From positions 80,782 to 144,781 of the forward strand of contig NZ_JACARE010000003.1 in assembly GCF_013386765.1 (NCBI RefSeq): a DNA stretch of 64,000 bases, read 5' to 3'. Each line of letters begins with the position of its first letter. Position 1 is the first letter of the stretch. Position numbers and translations under genes: made by a program. The notes beneath the pieces were generated by a model. That model saw only the letters and a list, made by a program, of their open reading frames with translations. It searched no databases and was not told the origin of the DNA. Shown here piece after piece: positions 43,940 to 51,949 of this stretch. Source of the DNA: Pseudomonas yamanorum. GTDB lineage: Bacteria; Pseudomonadota; Gammaproteobacteria; Pseudomonadales; Pseudomonadaceae.

Positions 43940-45601
43940 ATGAGCACTAGCACTGTGGCAGGTTCAACTGCCGCACAGCCTGCGTTCCTGTCCAAGGAGC
44001 GCATTATCGCCAAGCCCGGGTTCAACCGTTGGCTGGTACCGCCGGCCGCCCTGGCCATCCACTTGTGCATCGGCATGGCCTATGGCTTTTCGGTGTTCTG
44101 GCTGCCGCTGTCCAAGGCGCTGGGTATTACCGCACCGGTCGCCTGCGCGCCGGACATGAGCTTTATCAGCCAGGTCTTCTCGTCCCAATGCGACTGGCCC
44201 ATCTCCATGCTGGGCTGGATCTACACCCTGTTCTTCATTTTCCTGGGCTGCTCGGCAGCGATCTGGGGCGGCTGGCTGGAACATGCCGGGCCACGTAAGG
44301 CCGGTGTCGTGTCGGCCTTGTGCTGGTGTGGCGGCCTGCTGATCTCGGCATTGGGGATTTATACCCACCAGATCTGGCTGATGTGGATCGGCTCCGGGGT
44401 CATTGGCGGTATCGGCCTGGGCCTGGGCTACATCTCGCCGGTTTCGACTCTGATCAAGTGGTTCCCGGACAAACGCGGCATGGCCACCGGCATGGCGATC
44501 ATGGGCTTCGGCGGCGGCGCGATGGTTGGCGCCCCGTTGGCAGCCGCGCTGATGGGCCACTTTGCCTCGCCGACCAGCGTTGGCGTGTGGCAGAGCTTCG
44601 TGGTCATGGCCGTGATCTACTTCGTGTTCATGATTGGCGGCGCCTTGTCCTACCGTGTTCCGCCGACCGGCTGGAAGCCTGAGGGCTGGACTGCCCCGGC
44701 GAAGAAAGCCAGCAACGCGATGATCACCCACCGTCACGTGCACGTGAACGTGGCCTGGAAAACCCCGCAATTCCGTCTGGTCTGGCTGGTGCTGTGCCTG
44801 AACGTGTCTGCCGGTATCGGCATCCTCGGCATGGCTTCGCCGCTGCTGCAGGAAGTGTTCGGCGGCAAGTTGCTGGGTAACGGTCTGACGTTTGGCCAGC
44901 TGGATGCCGGTCAACTGGCGGCCATCGCGGCCATTGCCGCCGGCTTTACCGGTCTGTTGAGTCTGTTCAACATCGGTGGCCGGTTCTTCTGGGCGTCGTT
45001 CTCCGACTACCTGGGCCGTAAAAACACCTACTTCGTGTTCTTCGCCCTGGGCTTTGCCCTGTACGCATTGATCCCGAACCTCGGCCATCTGGGCAACGTG
45101 GCACTGTTCGTCGCGGCCTTCTGCATCATCCTGTCGATGTACGGCGGTGGTTTTGCGACTGTCCCGGCTTACCTGGCGGACCTGTTCGGTACGCAAATGG
45201 TGGGCGCGATCCATGGTCGCCTGCTGACGGCATGGGCAGCAGCGGGCGTGTTGGGCCCGGTGCTGGTGAACTACCTGCGTGAGTATCAGTTGAGCATCGG
45301 CGTTGAACGCGCTGCGGCCTACGACATCACCTTGTACATCCTCGCCGGCCTGCTGGTGCTGGGCTTCATCTGCAACCTGCTGGTACGGCCGGTGGCAGAC
45401 AAGTACTTCATGACCGACGCGGAACTGGCTGCCGAGCAGGCGCTGGGCCACGACAAGGGCGCCGATTCGAGCACCGTGCTGGAATGGAAAGCCTCTTCCG
45501 GCAGCGTGCCGTTGGCGGTTGCCGCCTGGCTGGCGGTGGGTATTCCGTTGGCGTGGGGCGTGTGGGTCACCCTGCAGAAAACCGCGGTACTGTTCCACTA
45601 A
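43940..45601 (+). CDS. OFA-family MFS transporter (oxalate/formate antiporter-like)
   Basis: A 553-residue major facilitator transporter of the oxalate:formate antiporter family. After a short cytoplasmic start the first helix region reads CIGMAYGFSVFWLPLSKALG, and an insert of about 40 residues (APDMSFISQVFSSQCDW) with cysteines sits between the first and second segments. KWFPDKRGMATGMAIMGFGG near residue 175 is the family block, and GGRFFWASFSDYLGRKNTYF the second MFS motif. The C-terminus has an additional hydrophobic segment (WLAVGIPLAWGVWVTLQKTA). Substrate could be an organic anion; oxalate is not proven. Confidence 0.88.
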   Translation: MSTSTVAGSTAAQPAFLSKERIIAKPGFNRWLVPPAALAIHLCIGMAYGFSVFWLPLSKALGITAPVACAPDMSFISQVFSSQCDWPISMLGWIYTLFFIFLGCSAAIWGGWLEHAGPRKAGVVSALCWCGGLLISALGIYTHQIWLMWIGSGVIGGIGLGLGYISPVSTLIKWFPDKRGMATGMAIMGFGGGAMVGAPLAAALMGHFASPTSVGVWQSFVVMAVIYFVFMIGGALSYRVPPTGWKPEGWTAPAKKASNAMITHRHVHVNVAWKTPQFRLVWLVLCLNVSAGIGILGMASPLLQEVFGGKLLGNGLTFGQLDAGQLAAIAAIAAGFTGLLSLFNIGGRFFWASFSDYLGRKNTYFVFFALGFALYALIPNLGHLGNVALFVAAFCIILSMYGGGFATVPAYLADLFGTQMVGAIHGRLLTAWAAAGVLGPVLVNYLREYQLSIGVERAAAYDITLYILAGLLVLGFICNLLVRPVADKYFMTDAELAAEQALGHDKGADSSTVLEWKASSGSVPLAVAAWLAVGIPLAWGVWVTLQKTAVLFH

Positions 45602-45618
45602 CACCGCGGCAGAGTGGG

Positions 45619-45640
45619 CCCGGTTCCTGAGGGAACCGGG
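45619..45640 (+). terminator. Hairpin after the OFA transporter gene
   Basis: CCCGGTTCC and GGAACCGGG pair perfectly over a loop of four bases, 17 bp after the stop codon. Only a weak T-run (CTTGTGT) follows, and a REPIN begins at once, so it may end the transcript together with that repeat. Confidence 0.6.
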
Positions 45641-45644
45641 CTTG

Positions 45645-45731
45645 TGTGGGAGCTGGCTTGCCTGCGATAGCATCACCATGGTGTAACTGAAACACCGAGG
45701 TGTCTGCATCGCAGGCAAGCCAGCTCCCACA
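45645..45731. repeat. REPIN
   Basis: TGTGGGAGCTGGCTTGCCTG with CGATAGCATC at the left and the inverse GATGCAGAC..., ending GCTCCCACA, at the right. Lies between the OFA transporter and his operon. Confidence 0.88.
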
Positions 45732-45848
45732 TAATCCAGTCCCGCCTGAACCCGTGCTCACCTGTATGCACATGTCTATCCCCGACATTCCTCGCGTCAA
45801 CTCGTCAGTCTTATCCCCTCCGATGTTTCTGTTTAGCGCCCGCGCCCC

Positions 45849-45854
45849 TATAAT
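45849..45854 (+). promoter_or_regulatory. Consensus -10 box of the hisB promoter
   Basis: A perfect TATAAT about 39 bp before the hisB start; the -35 (TGTTTC/TTTCTG near 45824-45831) is weak. It gives a short leader with no room for a his attenuator. Confidence 0.5.
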
Positions 45855-45892
45855 GGCTGCCTTTTTCGCCCAATGATTTTGCGGAGCTGGTG

Positions 45893-46486
45893 ATGGCCGA
45901 ACGTAAGGCGTCCGTCGAGCGCGACACTCTGGAAACCCAGATCAAAGCCTCGATTAACCTGGATGGCACCGGAAAGGCCCGATTTGATATCGGTGTACCT
46001 TTTCTTGAGCACATGCTGGACCAGATCGCCCGTCACGGGCTGATCGACCTGGATATCGTCAGCAAGGGCGACCTGCATATCGACGACCACCACACCGTGG
46101 AGGATGTCGGTATCACGTTGGGCCAGGCATTTGCCAAGGCCATCGGCGACAAGAAAGGCATCCGTCGCTACGGCCACGCCTATGTCCCGCTGGATGAAGC
46201 GCTGTCGCGTGTGGTCATCGACTTCTCCGGCCGCCCGGGCCTGCAGATGCACGTGCCGTACACCCGCGCCACCGTGGGCGGCTTCGACGTCGACCTGTTC
46301 CAGGAATTCTTCCAGGGCTTCGTCAACCACGCGCTGGTCAGCCTGCACATCGACAACCTGCGTGGCACCAACACCCACCACCAGATCGAGACCGTGTTCA
46401 AGGCCTTCGGTCGCGCCCTGCGCATGGCCGTGGAGCTGGATGACCGCATGGCCGGGCAAATGCCGTCGACCAAGGGCGTCCTGTAA
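45893..46486 (+). CDS. hisB: HisB, imidazoleglycerol-phosphate dehydratase
   Basis: A 197-residue dehydratase for the sixth step of histidine synthesis. It matches Pseudomonas HisB closely from [17 protein letters not shown]; the metal-binding histidine blocks [16 protein letters not shown] near 65 and [19 protein letters not shown] near 165 are intact. It is monofunctional, without the histidinol phosphatase domain found in enteric HisB. ATG at 45893 has GCGGAG nine bases upstream; a GTG one codon earlier is not used. First gene of a cluster hisB-hisH-DUF2164-hisA-hisF. Confidence 0.98.
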   Translation: MAERKASVERDTLETQIKASINLDGTGKARFDIGVPFLEHMLDQIARHGLIDLDIVSKGDLHIDDHHTVEDVGITLGQAFAKAIGDKKGIRRYGHAYVPLDEALSRVVIDFSGRPGLQMHVPYTRATVGGFDVDLFQEFFQGFVNHALVSLHIDNLRGTNTHHQIETVFKAFGRALRMAVELDDRMAGQMPSTKGVL

Positions 46487-47124
46487 TGCAGACGGTCGCG
46501 GTTATCGATTACGGCATGGGTAACCTGCACTCGGTGGCCAAGGCCCTCGAACACGTAGGTGCCGGCAAGGTGCTGATCACCAGCGATGCCGACGTGATTC
46601 GCGAAGCCGACCGGGTGGTTTTCCCGGGGGTCGGCGCGATTCGCGACTGCATGGCCGAGATTCGCCGCCTGGGCTTCGACAGCCTGGTGCGTGAAGTCAG
46701 CCAGGACCGGCCGTTCCTCGGCATCTGCGTGGGCATGCAAGCCTTGCTCGACAGCAGTGAAGAGAACGACGGCGTCGACTGCATCGGCCTGTTCCCGGGC
46801 CAGGTGAAGTTTTTCGGCAAGGGCCTGCACGAAGACGGCGAGCACCTGAAGGTGCCGCACATGGGCTGGAACGAAGTGCGCCAGACCGTGGATCACCCGC
46901 TGTGGCACAACGTGCCGGACCTTGCGCGTTTCTACTTCGTGCACAGCTACTACATCGCCGCCGGTAACCCGCGCCAGGTGGTGGGTGGCGGGCACTATGG
47001 CGTCGACTTCGCCGCGGCCCTGGCCGACGGTTCGCGCTTTGCCGTGCAGTTCCACCCGGAGAAGAGCCATACCCATGGCCTGCAATTGCTGCAGAACTTC
47101 GCCGCGTGGGACGGGCGCTGGTAA
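46486..47124 (+). CDS. hisH: HisH, glutamine amidotransferase of IGP synthase
   Basis: A 212-residue class I glutaminase supplying ammonia to His[12 protein letters not shown] near the start, the oxyanion strand and nucleophile [10 protein letters not shown] near residue 82 (Cys), and [17 protein letters not shown] near 188 (catalytic His-Glu) are present. ATG shares a base with the hisB stop (TAATG), and its own stop overlaps the DUF2164 gene start in the same way. Confidence 0.98.
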   Translation: MQTVAVIDYGMGNLHSVAKALEHVGAGKVLITSDADVIREADRVVFPGVGAIRDCMAEIRRLGFDSLVREVSQDRPFLGICVGMQALLDSSEENDGVDCIGLFPGQVKFFGKGLHEDGEHLKVPHMGWNEVRQTVDHPLWHNVPDLARFYFVHSYYIAAGNPRQVVGGGHYGVDFAAALADGSRFAVQFHPEKSHTHGLQLLQNFAAWDGRW

Positions 47125-47381
47125 TGGCCAAGAAGGTCAAGCCGCCGATCCTGAACCTCACTCCCCAGCAGGAGAGTGAGGCCACCGACAAGATCAAGCG
47201 TTTCATGGAAGACCGCTTCGAGCTCAAGCTCGGTTCGTTCGAGGTTGCAGAAATCCTCGAACTGTTCACCACTGAAATTGCTCCGCACTATTACAACAGG
47301 GCGATTTTCGATGTGCAGACGCACCTTAAAGAAAGGTTCGAAAGCATCGAAAGCGACTTGTGGGCGCTCGAGAAACCCTGA
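47124..47381 (+). CDS. DUF2164 protein inside the his cluster
   Basis: An 85-residue protein of the DUF2164 family: LTPQQESEATDKIKRFMEDR, FELKLGSFEVAEILELF and YYNRAIFDVQTHL are the family blocks. It has no signal peptide and is mostly helical with an N-terminal basic part. ATG at 47124 overlaps the hisH stop as TAATG, so it is co-translated between the two IGP synthase-pathway genes hisH and hisA. No role in histidine synthesis is known to me; function is open. Confidence 0.85.
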   Translation: MAKKVKPPILNLTPQQESEATDKIKRFMEDRFELKLGSFEVAEILELFTTEIAPHYYNRAIFDVQTHLKERFESIESDLWALEKP

Positions 47382-47420
47382 TTTCCCGAGCAACGCTGAA
47401 TATCGAATAAGGTTTGCCAG

Positions 47421-48158
47421 ATGCTGATTATTCCCGCTATCGATCTCAAGGACGGCGCCTGCGTACGTCTGCGCCAGGGCCGTATGGAAGATTCCACGGT
47501 GTTCTCCGATGACCCGGTGAGCATGGCTGCCAAGTGGGTGGAAGGTGGCTGCCGTCGTCTGCATCTGGTGGACTTGAACGGTGCGTTCGAAGGCCAGCCG
47601 GTCAACGGTGAAGTGGTCACGGCGATTGCCAAGCGCTACCCGAACCTGCCGATCCAGATCGGCGGCGGCATCCGTTCCCTGGAAACCATCGAGCATTACG
47701 TGAAAGCGGGCGTGAGCTACGTGATCATCGGTACCAAGGCGGTCAAAGACCCTGCCTTTGTTGCCGAAGCCTGCCGTGCATTTCCCGGCAAGGTGATCGT
47801 GGGCCTGGACGCCAAAGACGGTTTCGTCGCCACCGATGGCTGGGCCGAGATCAGCACCGTCCAGGTGATCGACCTGGCCAAGCAGTTTGAAGCCGACGGC
47901 GTCTGCGCCATCGTTTATACCGACATCGCCAAAGACGGCATGATGCAGGGCTGCAACGTGCCGTTCACCGCTGCGTTGGCTGCCGCCACGAAGATCCCGG
48001 TGATCGCGTCCGGCGGTATCCATAACCTGGGCGACATCAAGTCGCTGCTGGACGCAAAGGCGCCAGGGATCATCGGCGCCATCACCGGCCGTGCGATCTA
48101 TGAAGGCACCCTGGACGTCGCTGAAGCCCAGGCTTACTGCGACGCCTACAACGGCTGA
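47421..48158 (+). CDS. hisA: HisA, ProFAR isomerase
   Basis: A 245-residue TIM barrel that isomerises ProFAR to PRFAR. It opens [20 protein letters not shown] with the catalytic Asp (residue 8), and has the internally repeated phosphate sites [19 protein letters not shown] and [19 protein letters not shown]. The second catalytic Asp is in [13 protein letters not shown]. Length is standard. Ten bases separate it from hisF. Confidence 0.98.
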   Translation: MLIIPAIDLKDGACVRLRQGRMEDSTVFSDDPVSMAAKWVEGGCRRLHLVDLNGAFEGQPVNGEVVTAIAKRYPNLPIQIGGGIRSLETIEHYVKAGVSYVIIGTKAVKDPAFVAEACRAFPGKVIVGLDAKDGFVATDGWAEISTVQVIDLAKQFEADGVCAIVYTDIAKDGMMQGCNVPFTAALAAATKIPVIASGGIHNLGDIKSLLDAKAPGIIGAITGRAIYEGTLDVAEAQAYCDAYNG

Positions 48159-48167
48159 GGACTGACC

Positions 48168-48938
48168 ATGGCGCTGGCCAAACGCATCATCCCTTGCCTG
48201 GACGTCGACAACGGTCGCGTGGTCAAGGGCGTCAAGTTCGAGAACATCCGTGACGCCGGCGACCCGGTGGAAATCGCCCGTCGCTACGACGAACAGGGTG
48301 CTGACGAGATTACCTTTCTCGACATCACCGCCAGCGTCGACGGTCGTGATACCACACTGCATACCGTCGAGCGCATGGCCAGCCAGGTGTTTATCCCGCT
48401 GACCGTGGGCGGTGGCGTGCGCACCGTGCAAGACATTCGCAACCTGCTGAACGCCGGCGCAGACAAGGTCTCGATCAACACCGCGGCCGTGTTCAATCCG
48501 GAGTTTGTCGGCGAAGCCGCGCAGCACTTCGGCTCGCAGTGCATCGTGGTGGCCATCGATGCCAAGAAAGTCTCAGGCCCCGGCGAAACCCCGCGCTGGG
48601 AGATCTTCACCCACGGCGGGCGCAAGCCAACCGGGCTGGACGCGGTGCAGTGGGCGATGAAGATGGAGGCCCTGGGCGCCGGTGAAATCCTGCTGACCAG
48701 CATGGACCAGGACGGCATGAAAAACGGCTTCGACCTGGGCGTGACCCGCGCCATCAGCGATGCCCTGGGCATCCCGGTGATTGCTTCGGGCGGCGTCGGC
48801 AACCTGCAGCACCTGGCCGATGGCGTGATCGAAGGCCACGCCAGCGCAGTGCTGGCGGCGAGCATTTTCCACTTCGGCGAATACACCGTGCCTGAGGCAA
48901 AGGCCTACATGGCGGCGCGCGGTATCGTCGTACGCTAA
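48168..48938 (+). CDS. hisF: HisF, cyclase subunit of IGP synthase
   Basis: A 256-residue TIM-barrel cyclase that pairs with HisH to make IGP and [20 protein letters not shown] gives the catalytic Asp (residue 11); the second Asp is in [14 protein letters not shown] near 180. Half-barrel phosphate sites [20 protein letters not shown] and [16 protein letters not shown] are clear. Last gene of the his cluster here. Confidence 0.98.
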   Translation: MALAKRIIPCLDVDNGRVVKGVKFENIRDAGDPVEIARRYDEQGADEITFLDITASVDGRDTTLHTVERMASQVFIPLTVGGGVRTVQDIRNLLNAGADKVSINTAAVFNPEFVGEAAQHFGSQCIVVAIDAKKVSGPGETPRWEIFTHGGRKPTGLDAVQWAMKMEALGAGEILLTSMDQDGMKNGFDLGVTRAISDALGIPVIASGGVGNLQHLADGVIEGHASAVLAASIFHFGEYTVPEAKAYMAARGIVVR

Positions 48939-48951
48939 ACGTCACTGGACA

Positions 48952-48989
48952 CCATGGCAGGCTCGCGGCACTCTCTGGGCTTGCCATGG
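48952..48989. repeat. Inverted repeat CCATGGCA...TGCCATGG
   Basis: A perfect eight-base-pair inverted repeat with a 22-nt loop in the hisF downstream leader, ending 15 nt before the next gene's ATG. There is no T-run, so it is not a standard terminator. Confidence 0.5.
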
Positions 48990-49004
48990 ATTCCGGTAAC
49001 TTTC

Positions 49005-49763
49005 ATGTTCAAAGACCTGCTGCTCGCCCTTGCCAGTACTACCGTTCTGTTGACGGGTTCGGCTCACGCTGATGAACCGTCCGACAGCGCTTCCCTGGTG
49101 CTGCTGACGGAAAACTTTCCGCCGTACAACATGGCAAAAAACGGCAAGAACTTCGCCAAGGAAGAGAACATCGAAGGCATCGCCGTGGACATCGTCCGCG
49201 AGACCTTCCAGCGTGCCGGCATTTCCTACAACCTCACCCTGCGTTTCCCTTGGGAGCGAATCTACAAACTCGCCCTGGAAAAACCCGGCTACGGTGTGTT
49301 CGTGATGGCGCGCCTGCCGGACCGTGAGGCGTTGTTCAAGTGGGTCGGCCCCATCGGCCCGGACGATTGGGTGCTGCTGGCCAAGGCTGACAGCAAGATC
49401 CAGTTGAGCGACCTTGAGCAGGCCCGGCGCTACAAGATCGGCGCCTACAAGGGCGATGCCATCGCCGAGAGCCTGGAGAAGCAGGGCCTGAAGCCGGTCA
49501 TCGTGCTGCGGGACCAGGACAATGCGCAGAAACTGATCGATGGCCAGATCGACCTCTGGGCAACCGGTGACCCGGCGGGCCGTTATCTGGCGCGCCAGGT
49601 CGGGGTGACGGGGTTCAAGACCGTACTGCGCTTCAACAGCGCCGAGCTGTATCTGGCATTGAACAAGAATGTGCCGGATGACGTGGTGGCCAAGCTTCAG
49701 GCAGCCCTGGATCAGTTACGAGAAGAAGGTGTCGTCGATCAAATCATGGGGCGTTATCTCTAA
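49005..49763 (+). CDS. Periplasmic amino-acid-binding-like protein
   Basis: A 252-residue solute-binding protein of SBP family 3. Signal peptide MFKDLLLALASTTVLLTGSA (cleavage at HA-D), followed by LVLLTENFPPYNMAKNGKNF and IEGIAVDIVRETFQRAGISY, the usual lobe-1 start, and later AYKGDAIAESLEKQ and DLWATGDPAGRYLA. It lacks an adjacent permease, so it may be an orphan sensor or binding protein. ATG at 49005 begins the signal peptide; an upstream ATG at 48954 would place a hydrophilic stretch before it. Its last 48 bp overlap the convergent Vps62-like gene. Confidence 0.85.
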   Translation: MFKDLLLALASTTVLLTGSAHADEPSDSASLVLLTENFPPYNMAKNGKNFAKEENIEGIAVDIVRETFQRAGISYNLTLRFPWERIYKLALEKPGYGVFVMARLPDREALFKWVGPIGPDDWVLLAKADSKIQLSDLEQARRYKIGAYKGDAIAESLEKQGLKPVIVLRDQDNAQKLIDGQIDLWATGDPAGRYLARQVGVTGFKTVLRFNSAELYLALNKNVPDDVVAKLQAALDQLREEGVVDQIMGRYL

Positions 49764-51032
49764 AGCCGTTTCTCCTGGCGGGGTAACAGGTGCTTCCTCG
49801 ACCGGGCCTGGCTCTACGGGTGGAACCAGGACGGGTGCTGGTTCGTCTACCTCAGGCGCCTGTGCCGTTGATTCGCTGAAATACACTGTGTCGCCGTTGG
49901 TGTAGCTGACGGTGGCTGCCAATTGGCTGCCGTCCTGTCGATAGAGCTTGTATTCGCTGCGTACAACGTAGGCCGCGATGGTCTGGCTCGCCGGCACGTA
50001 GGCCGCCACTTCCAGCGAGGTTGAAGTGCCCCAGCCTTTCGCTGATTGGGCGGTATGGGTGAAGGACTTGTTCAGGTGTGCAGAAAAAATCACCGGTCGA
50101 GTAATCGGTGACCACTCGTACGCAAACTCAATACCCGTCGCCGCTATGAAGTCTACCGAGCTATCGCCTGCCTCGCCCTTGCGTGCCGTCCAGTTGAACG
50201 TTTTGCCCTGGAGCGTCGTATTGTGCCCAACGCCGACAGGTAGATAGCGGTCGCTTCTTTCCAGTCGATAGATGGGCGATTGATGCAGTTGCTCAAGTGG
50301 CGTCAGGTTGCTGTCTTTCACGACAAACCACGGCAACTCGCAAACGTGGGAAGACGCTTCGGTTTCTTCCAGGGCAAGCGGTGTGGGTGGTGCAGGCAGG
50401 GTGCTTTCCTGCACTGCCAGCTCCATGCGCAAGGCGTACGGCCTGGCGCCGAAAGAAGGCCGGGTCCAGCTGTCGGCGCCGTAAAAGGTGCCCGCTGCGA
50501 TATAGGCTTCTGCGGGCTGGACGTCGGGGGTGTGGATGTCCCAGGCGCTGAAGTCTATGCGAGACCCGCTGCCCTTGTCGCTCCATATCGGGTTGCCGAT
50601 ATAGGCATCGACCACCAGGTCAGCCCGGACACAACGAATCGCATTCAGTGTCGGTTTGTCATAACCGATACAGCAGACCATCCCCATTGCCACATAGCCT
50701 TCGGGAGGCACGGGTTTCCATACGGAACACTCGGATCGAACCTTCTTTCCGGAGTTTTTCCAGACCAGATTAAAGTCCACCGGCGCTCGAAGCGCAGTGC
50801 CATTGACGCTGTCTGCTTCGCTGACCACCGCGACGAATTTTCGGTTATTGATCGTGCGATAGTCGCTGACGATCACGTCACCCAATGAAGAAAAACTGTT
50901 CAGCGCATCGGCCGTTGTGTTGGGGCGCCAAAAGGTGGCAGCTTTATCGACGCCTGAATCCTTGGCGCTCCAGAGCAGGTCAAACTCCGTGGTGAAGTTG
51001 ATCAGCAGATCTTTGAATCGTATGGGTTGCAT
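49716..51032 (-). CDS. Vps62/DUF946-like protein with pore-former-like C-terminus
   Basis: A 438-residue protein without signal peptide. Residues about 1-215 match the Vps62 (DUF946) family, best known in plants and fungi: LLWSAKDSGVDKAATFWRPN, SSLGDVIVSD, LRAPVDFNLVWKNSGKK, SVWKPVPPEGYVAMGMVC, NAIRCVRADLVVDAYIGNPI and DFSAWDIHTPD. The following part (SPIYRLERSDRYLPVGVGH near 265, a Ser/Thr-rich alternating stretch near 330-360, and SEYKLYRQDGSQLAATVSYT near 370) resembles the beta-pore-forming domain of Toxin_10/aerolysin-type insecticidal toxins. A Pro/Glu-rich tail of about 50 residues ends it. The start ATG at 51032 has GGGACG upstream. The 3' end overlaps the convergent gene by 48 bp. 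The toxin idea is inference. Confidence 0.7.
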   Translation of the reverse strand: MQPIRFKDLLINFTTEFDLLWSAKDSGVDKAATFWRPNTTADALNSFSSLGDVIVSDYRTINNRKFVAVVSEADSVNGTALRAPVDFNLVWKNSGKKVRSECSVWKPVPPEGYVAMGMVCCIGYDKPTLNAIRCVRADLVVDAYIGNPIWSDKGSGSRIDFSAWDIHTPDVQPAEAYIAAGTFYGADSWTRPSFGARPYALRMELAVQESTLPAPPTPLALEETEASSHVCELPWFVVKDSNLTPLEQLHQSPIYRLERSDRYLPVGVGHNTTLQGKTFNWTARKGEAGDSSVDFIAATGIEFAYEWSPITRPVIFSAHLNKSFTHTAQSAKGWGTSTSLEVAAYVPASQTIAAYVVRSEYKLYRQDGSQLAATVSYTNGDTVYFSESTAQAPEVDEPAPVLVPPVEPGPVEEAPVTPPGETALEITPHDLIDDTFFS

Positions 51033-51165
51033 GGTTTGTCGTCCCAATTCTATTAAAAGTTGCAGGCCCCGGTATGGGTGGCCTGTGCGGCTGCGCTGCA
51101 ACTATTGAATAAAACGGGAGGCGCCCAGCGGTAGCTATATAGAGCGCCCGGAACCCATCACGGGG

Positions 51166-51948
51166 TCAGCGATAGGTGCCGTCTTTGCCATGGCCAGCCA
51201 TCGCGCGATTGCTGCGCAGGCTGATCATCAGCTTGATATCGATCCACTCGATGCCCTGGGCCTTGAGCTTGGGCAGCTCGCGTTCCAGTACCGCCAGCGT
51301 CTGTGGATAAGGGTGGCCGATCATCACCGCCGAACCCTGTTTGTGGGCCAGCTTGATCGCGGTTTGCAGTTGGGTGGTGATGGCCGCTTCAGTGCGCTCG
51401 TCATCGAGGAACACGTCCCGCGAGACGCTGGCCAAACCGATCTTCTGCGCTTCGGCAGCGGCCACGGTCTGGGCGCTGGTGCGGCTGTCGACGAAGAACT
51501 TGTGGCGCCGTTGCAATTCGCCCATCAACCACGCCATGGCCTCGGGCTGCGCTGTCATGCGGCTGCCCATGTGGTTGTTGATACCGGCGGTGTACGGCAC
51601 GGCCTTGAAGGCGGCGTCCAGGCGTTTGCCGAGTTCTGCGATGGGCAACTCCGGGTGCCAGGCGAACGGGCCGGTGGCCGGGTCCATGGGCATGTGCAGG
51701 ATCACGATCTTGCCGGCCTTGTGGGCTTCGCGGGCGAATTCGGCGGCGTGGGGTGTGTCGGGCATGATCGCCGTGGTCACAGGGCCAGGCAGGGCGAGCA
51801 CGCGACGATCCCGGGGCAGATTTTGCCCGAGGTCGTCGATGATCAGGGTCAGGTAGGCTTTGTGTTCAGCGGGGGCAGTACTGGCGGGGTTGCCTTGGGC
51901 AACTCCCGCCAGACAGCACAGCAAAGCGATGATCAGGCCACGACGCAT
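51166..51948 (-). CDS. YibQ-like divergent polysaccharide deacetylase
   Basis: A 260-residue periplasmic protein of the divergent polysaccharide deacetylase (YibQ) family. Signal peptide MRRGLIIALLCCLAGVAQG is followed by AYLTLIIDDLGQNLPRDRR, where the metal Asp of NodB-type enzymes is expected, HMPMDP, GINNHMGSRMTAQPEAMAWL and a C-terminal SAVMIGHPYPQTLAVLE. The family is usually next to envC and ctpA, as here, pointing to cell-wall or septal function; catalysis has not been shown to my knowledge. It follows ctpA by one base. Confidence 0.9.
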   Translation of the reverse strand: MRRGLIIALLCCLAGVAQGNPASTAPAEHKAYLTLIIDDLGQNLPRDRRVLALPGPVTTAIMPDTPHAAEFAREAHKAGKIVILHMPMDPATGPFAWHPELPIAELGKRLDAAFKAVPYTAGINNHMGSRMTAQPEAMAWLMGELQRRHKFFVDSRTSAQTVAAAEAQKIGLASVSRDVFLDDERTEAAITTQLQTAIKLAHKQGSAVMIGHPYPQTLAVLERELPKLKAQGIEWIDIKLMISLRSNRAMAGHGKDGTYR

Positions 51949-51949
51949 A

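Noticed and set aside
45619-45640. Riboswitch or attenuator before hisB
   Set aside because: The hairpin belongs to the end of the transporter gene, and the predicted hisB leader is too short for an attenuator; no run of His codons is present.
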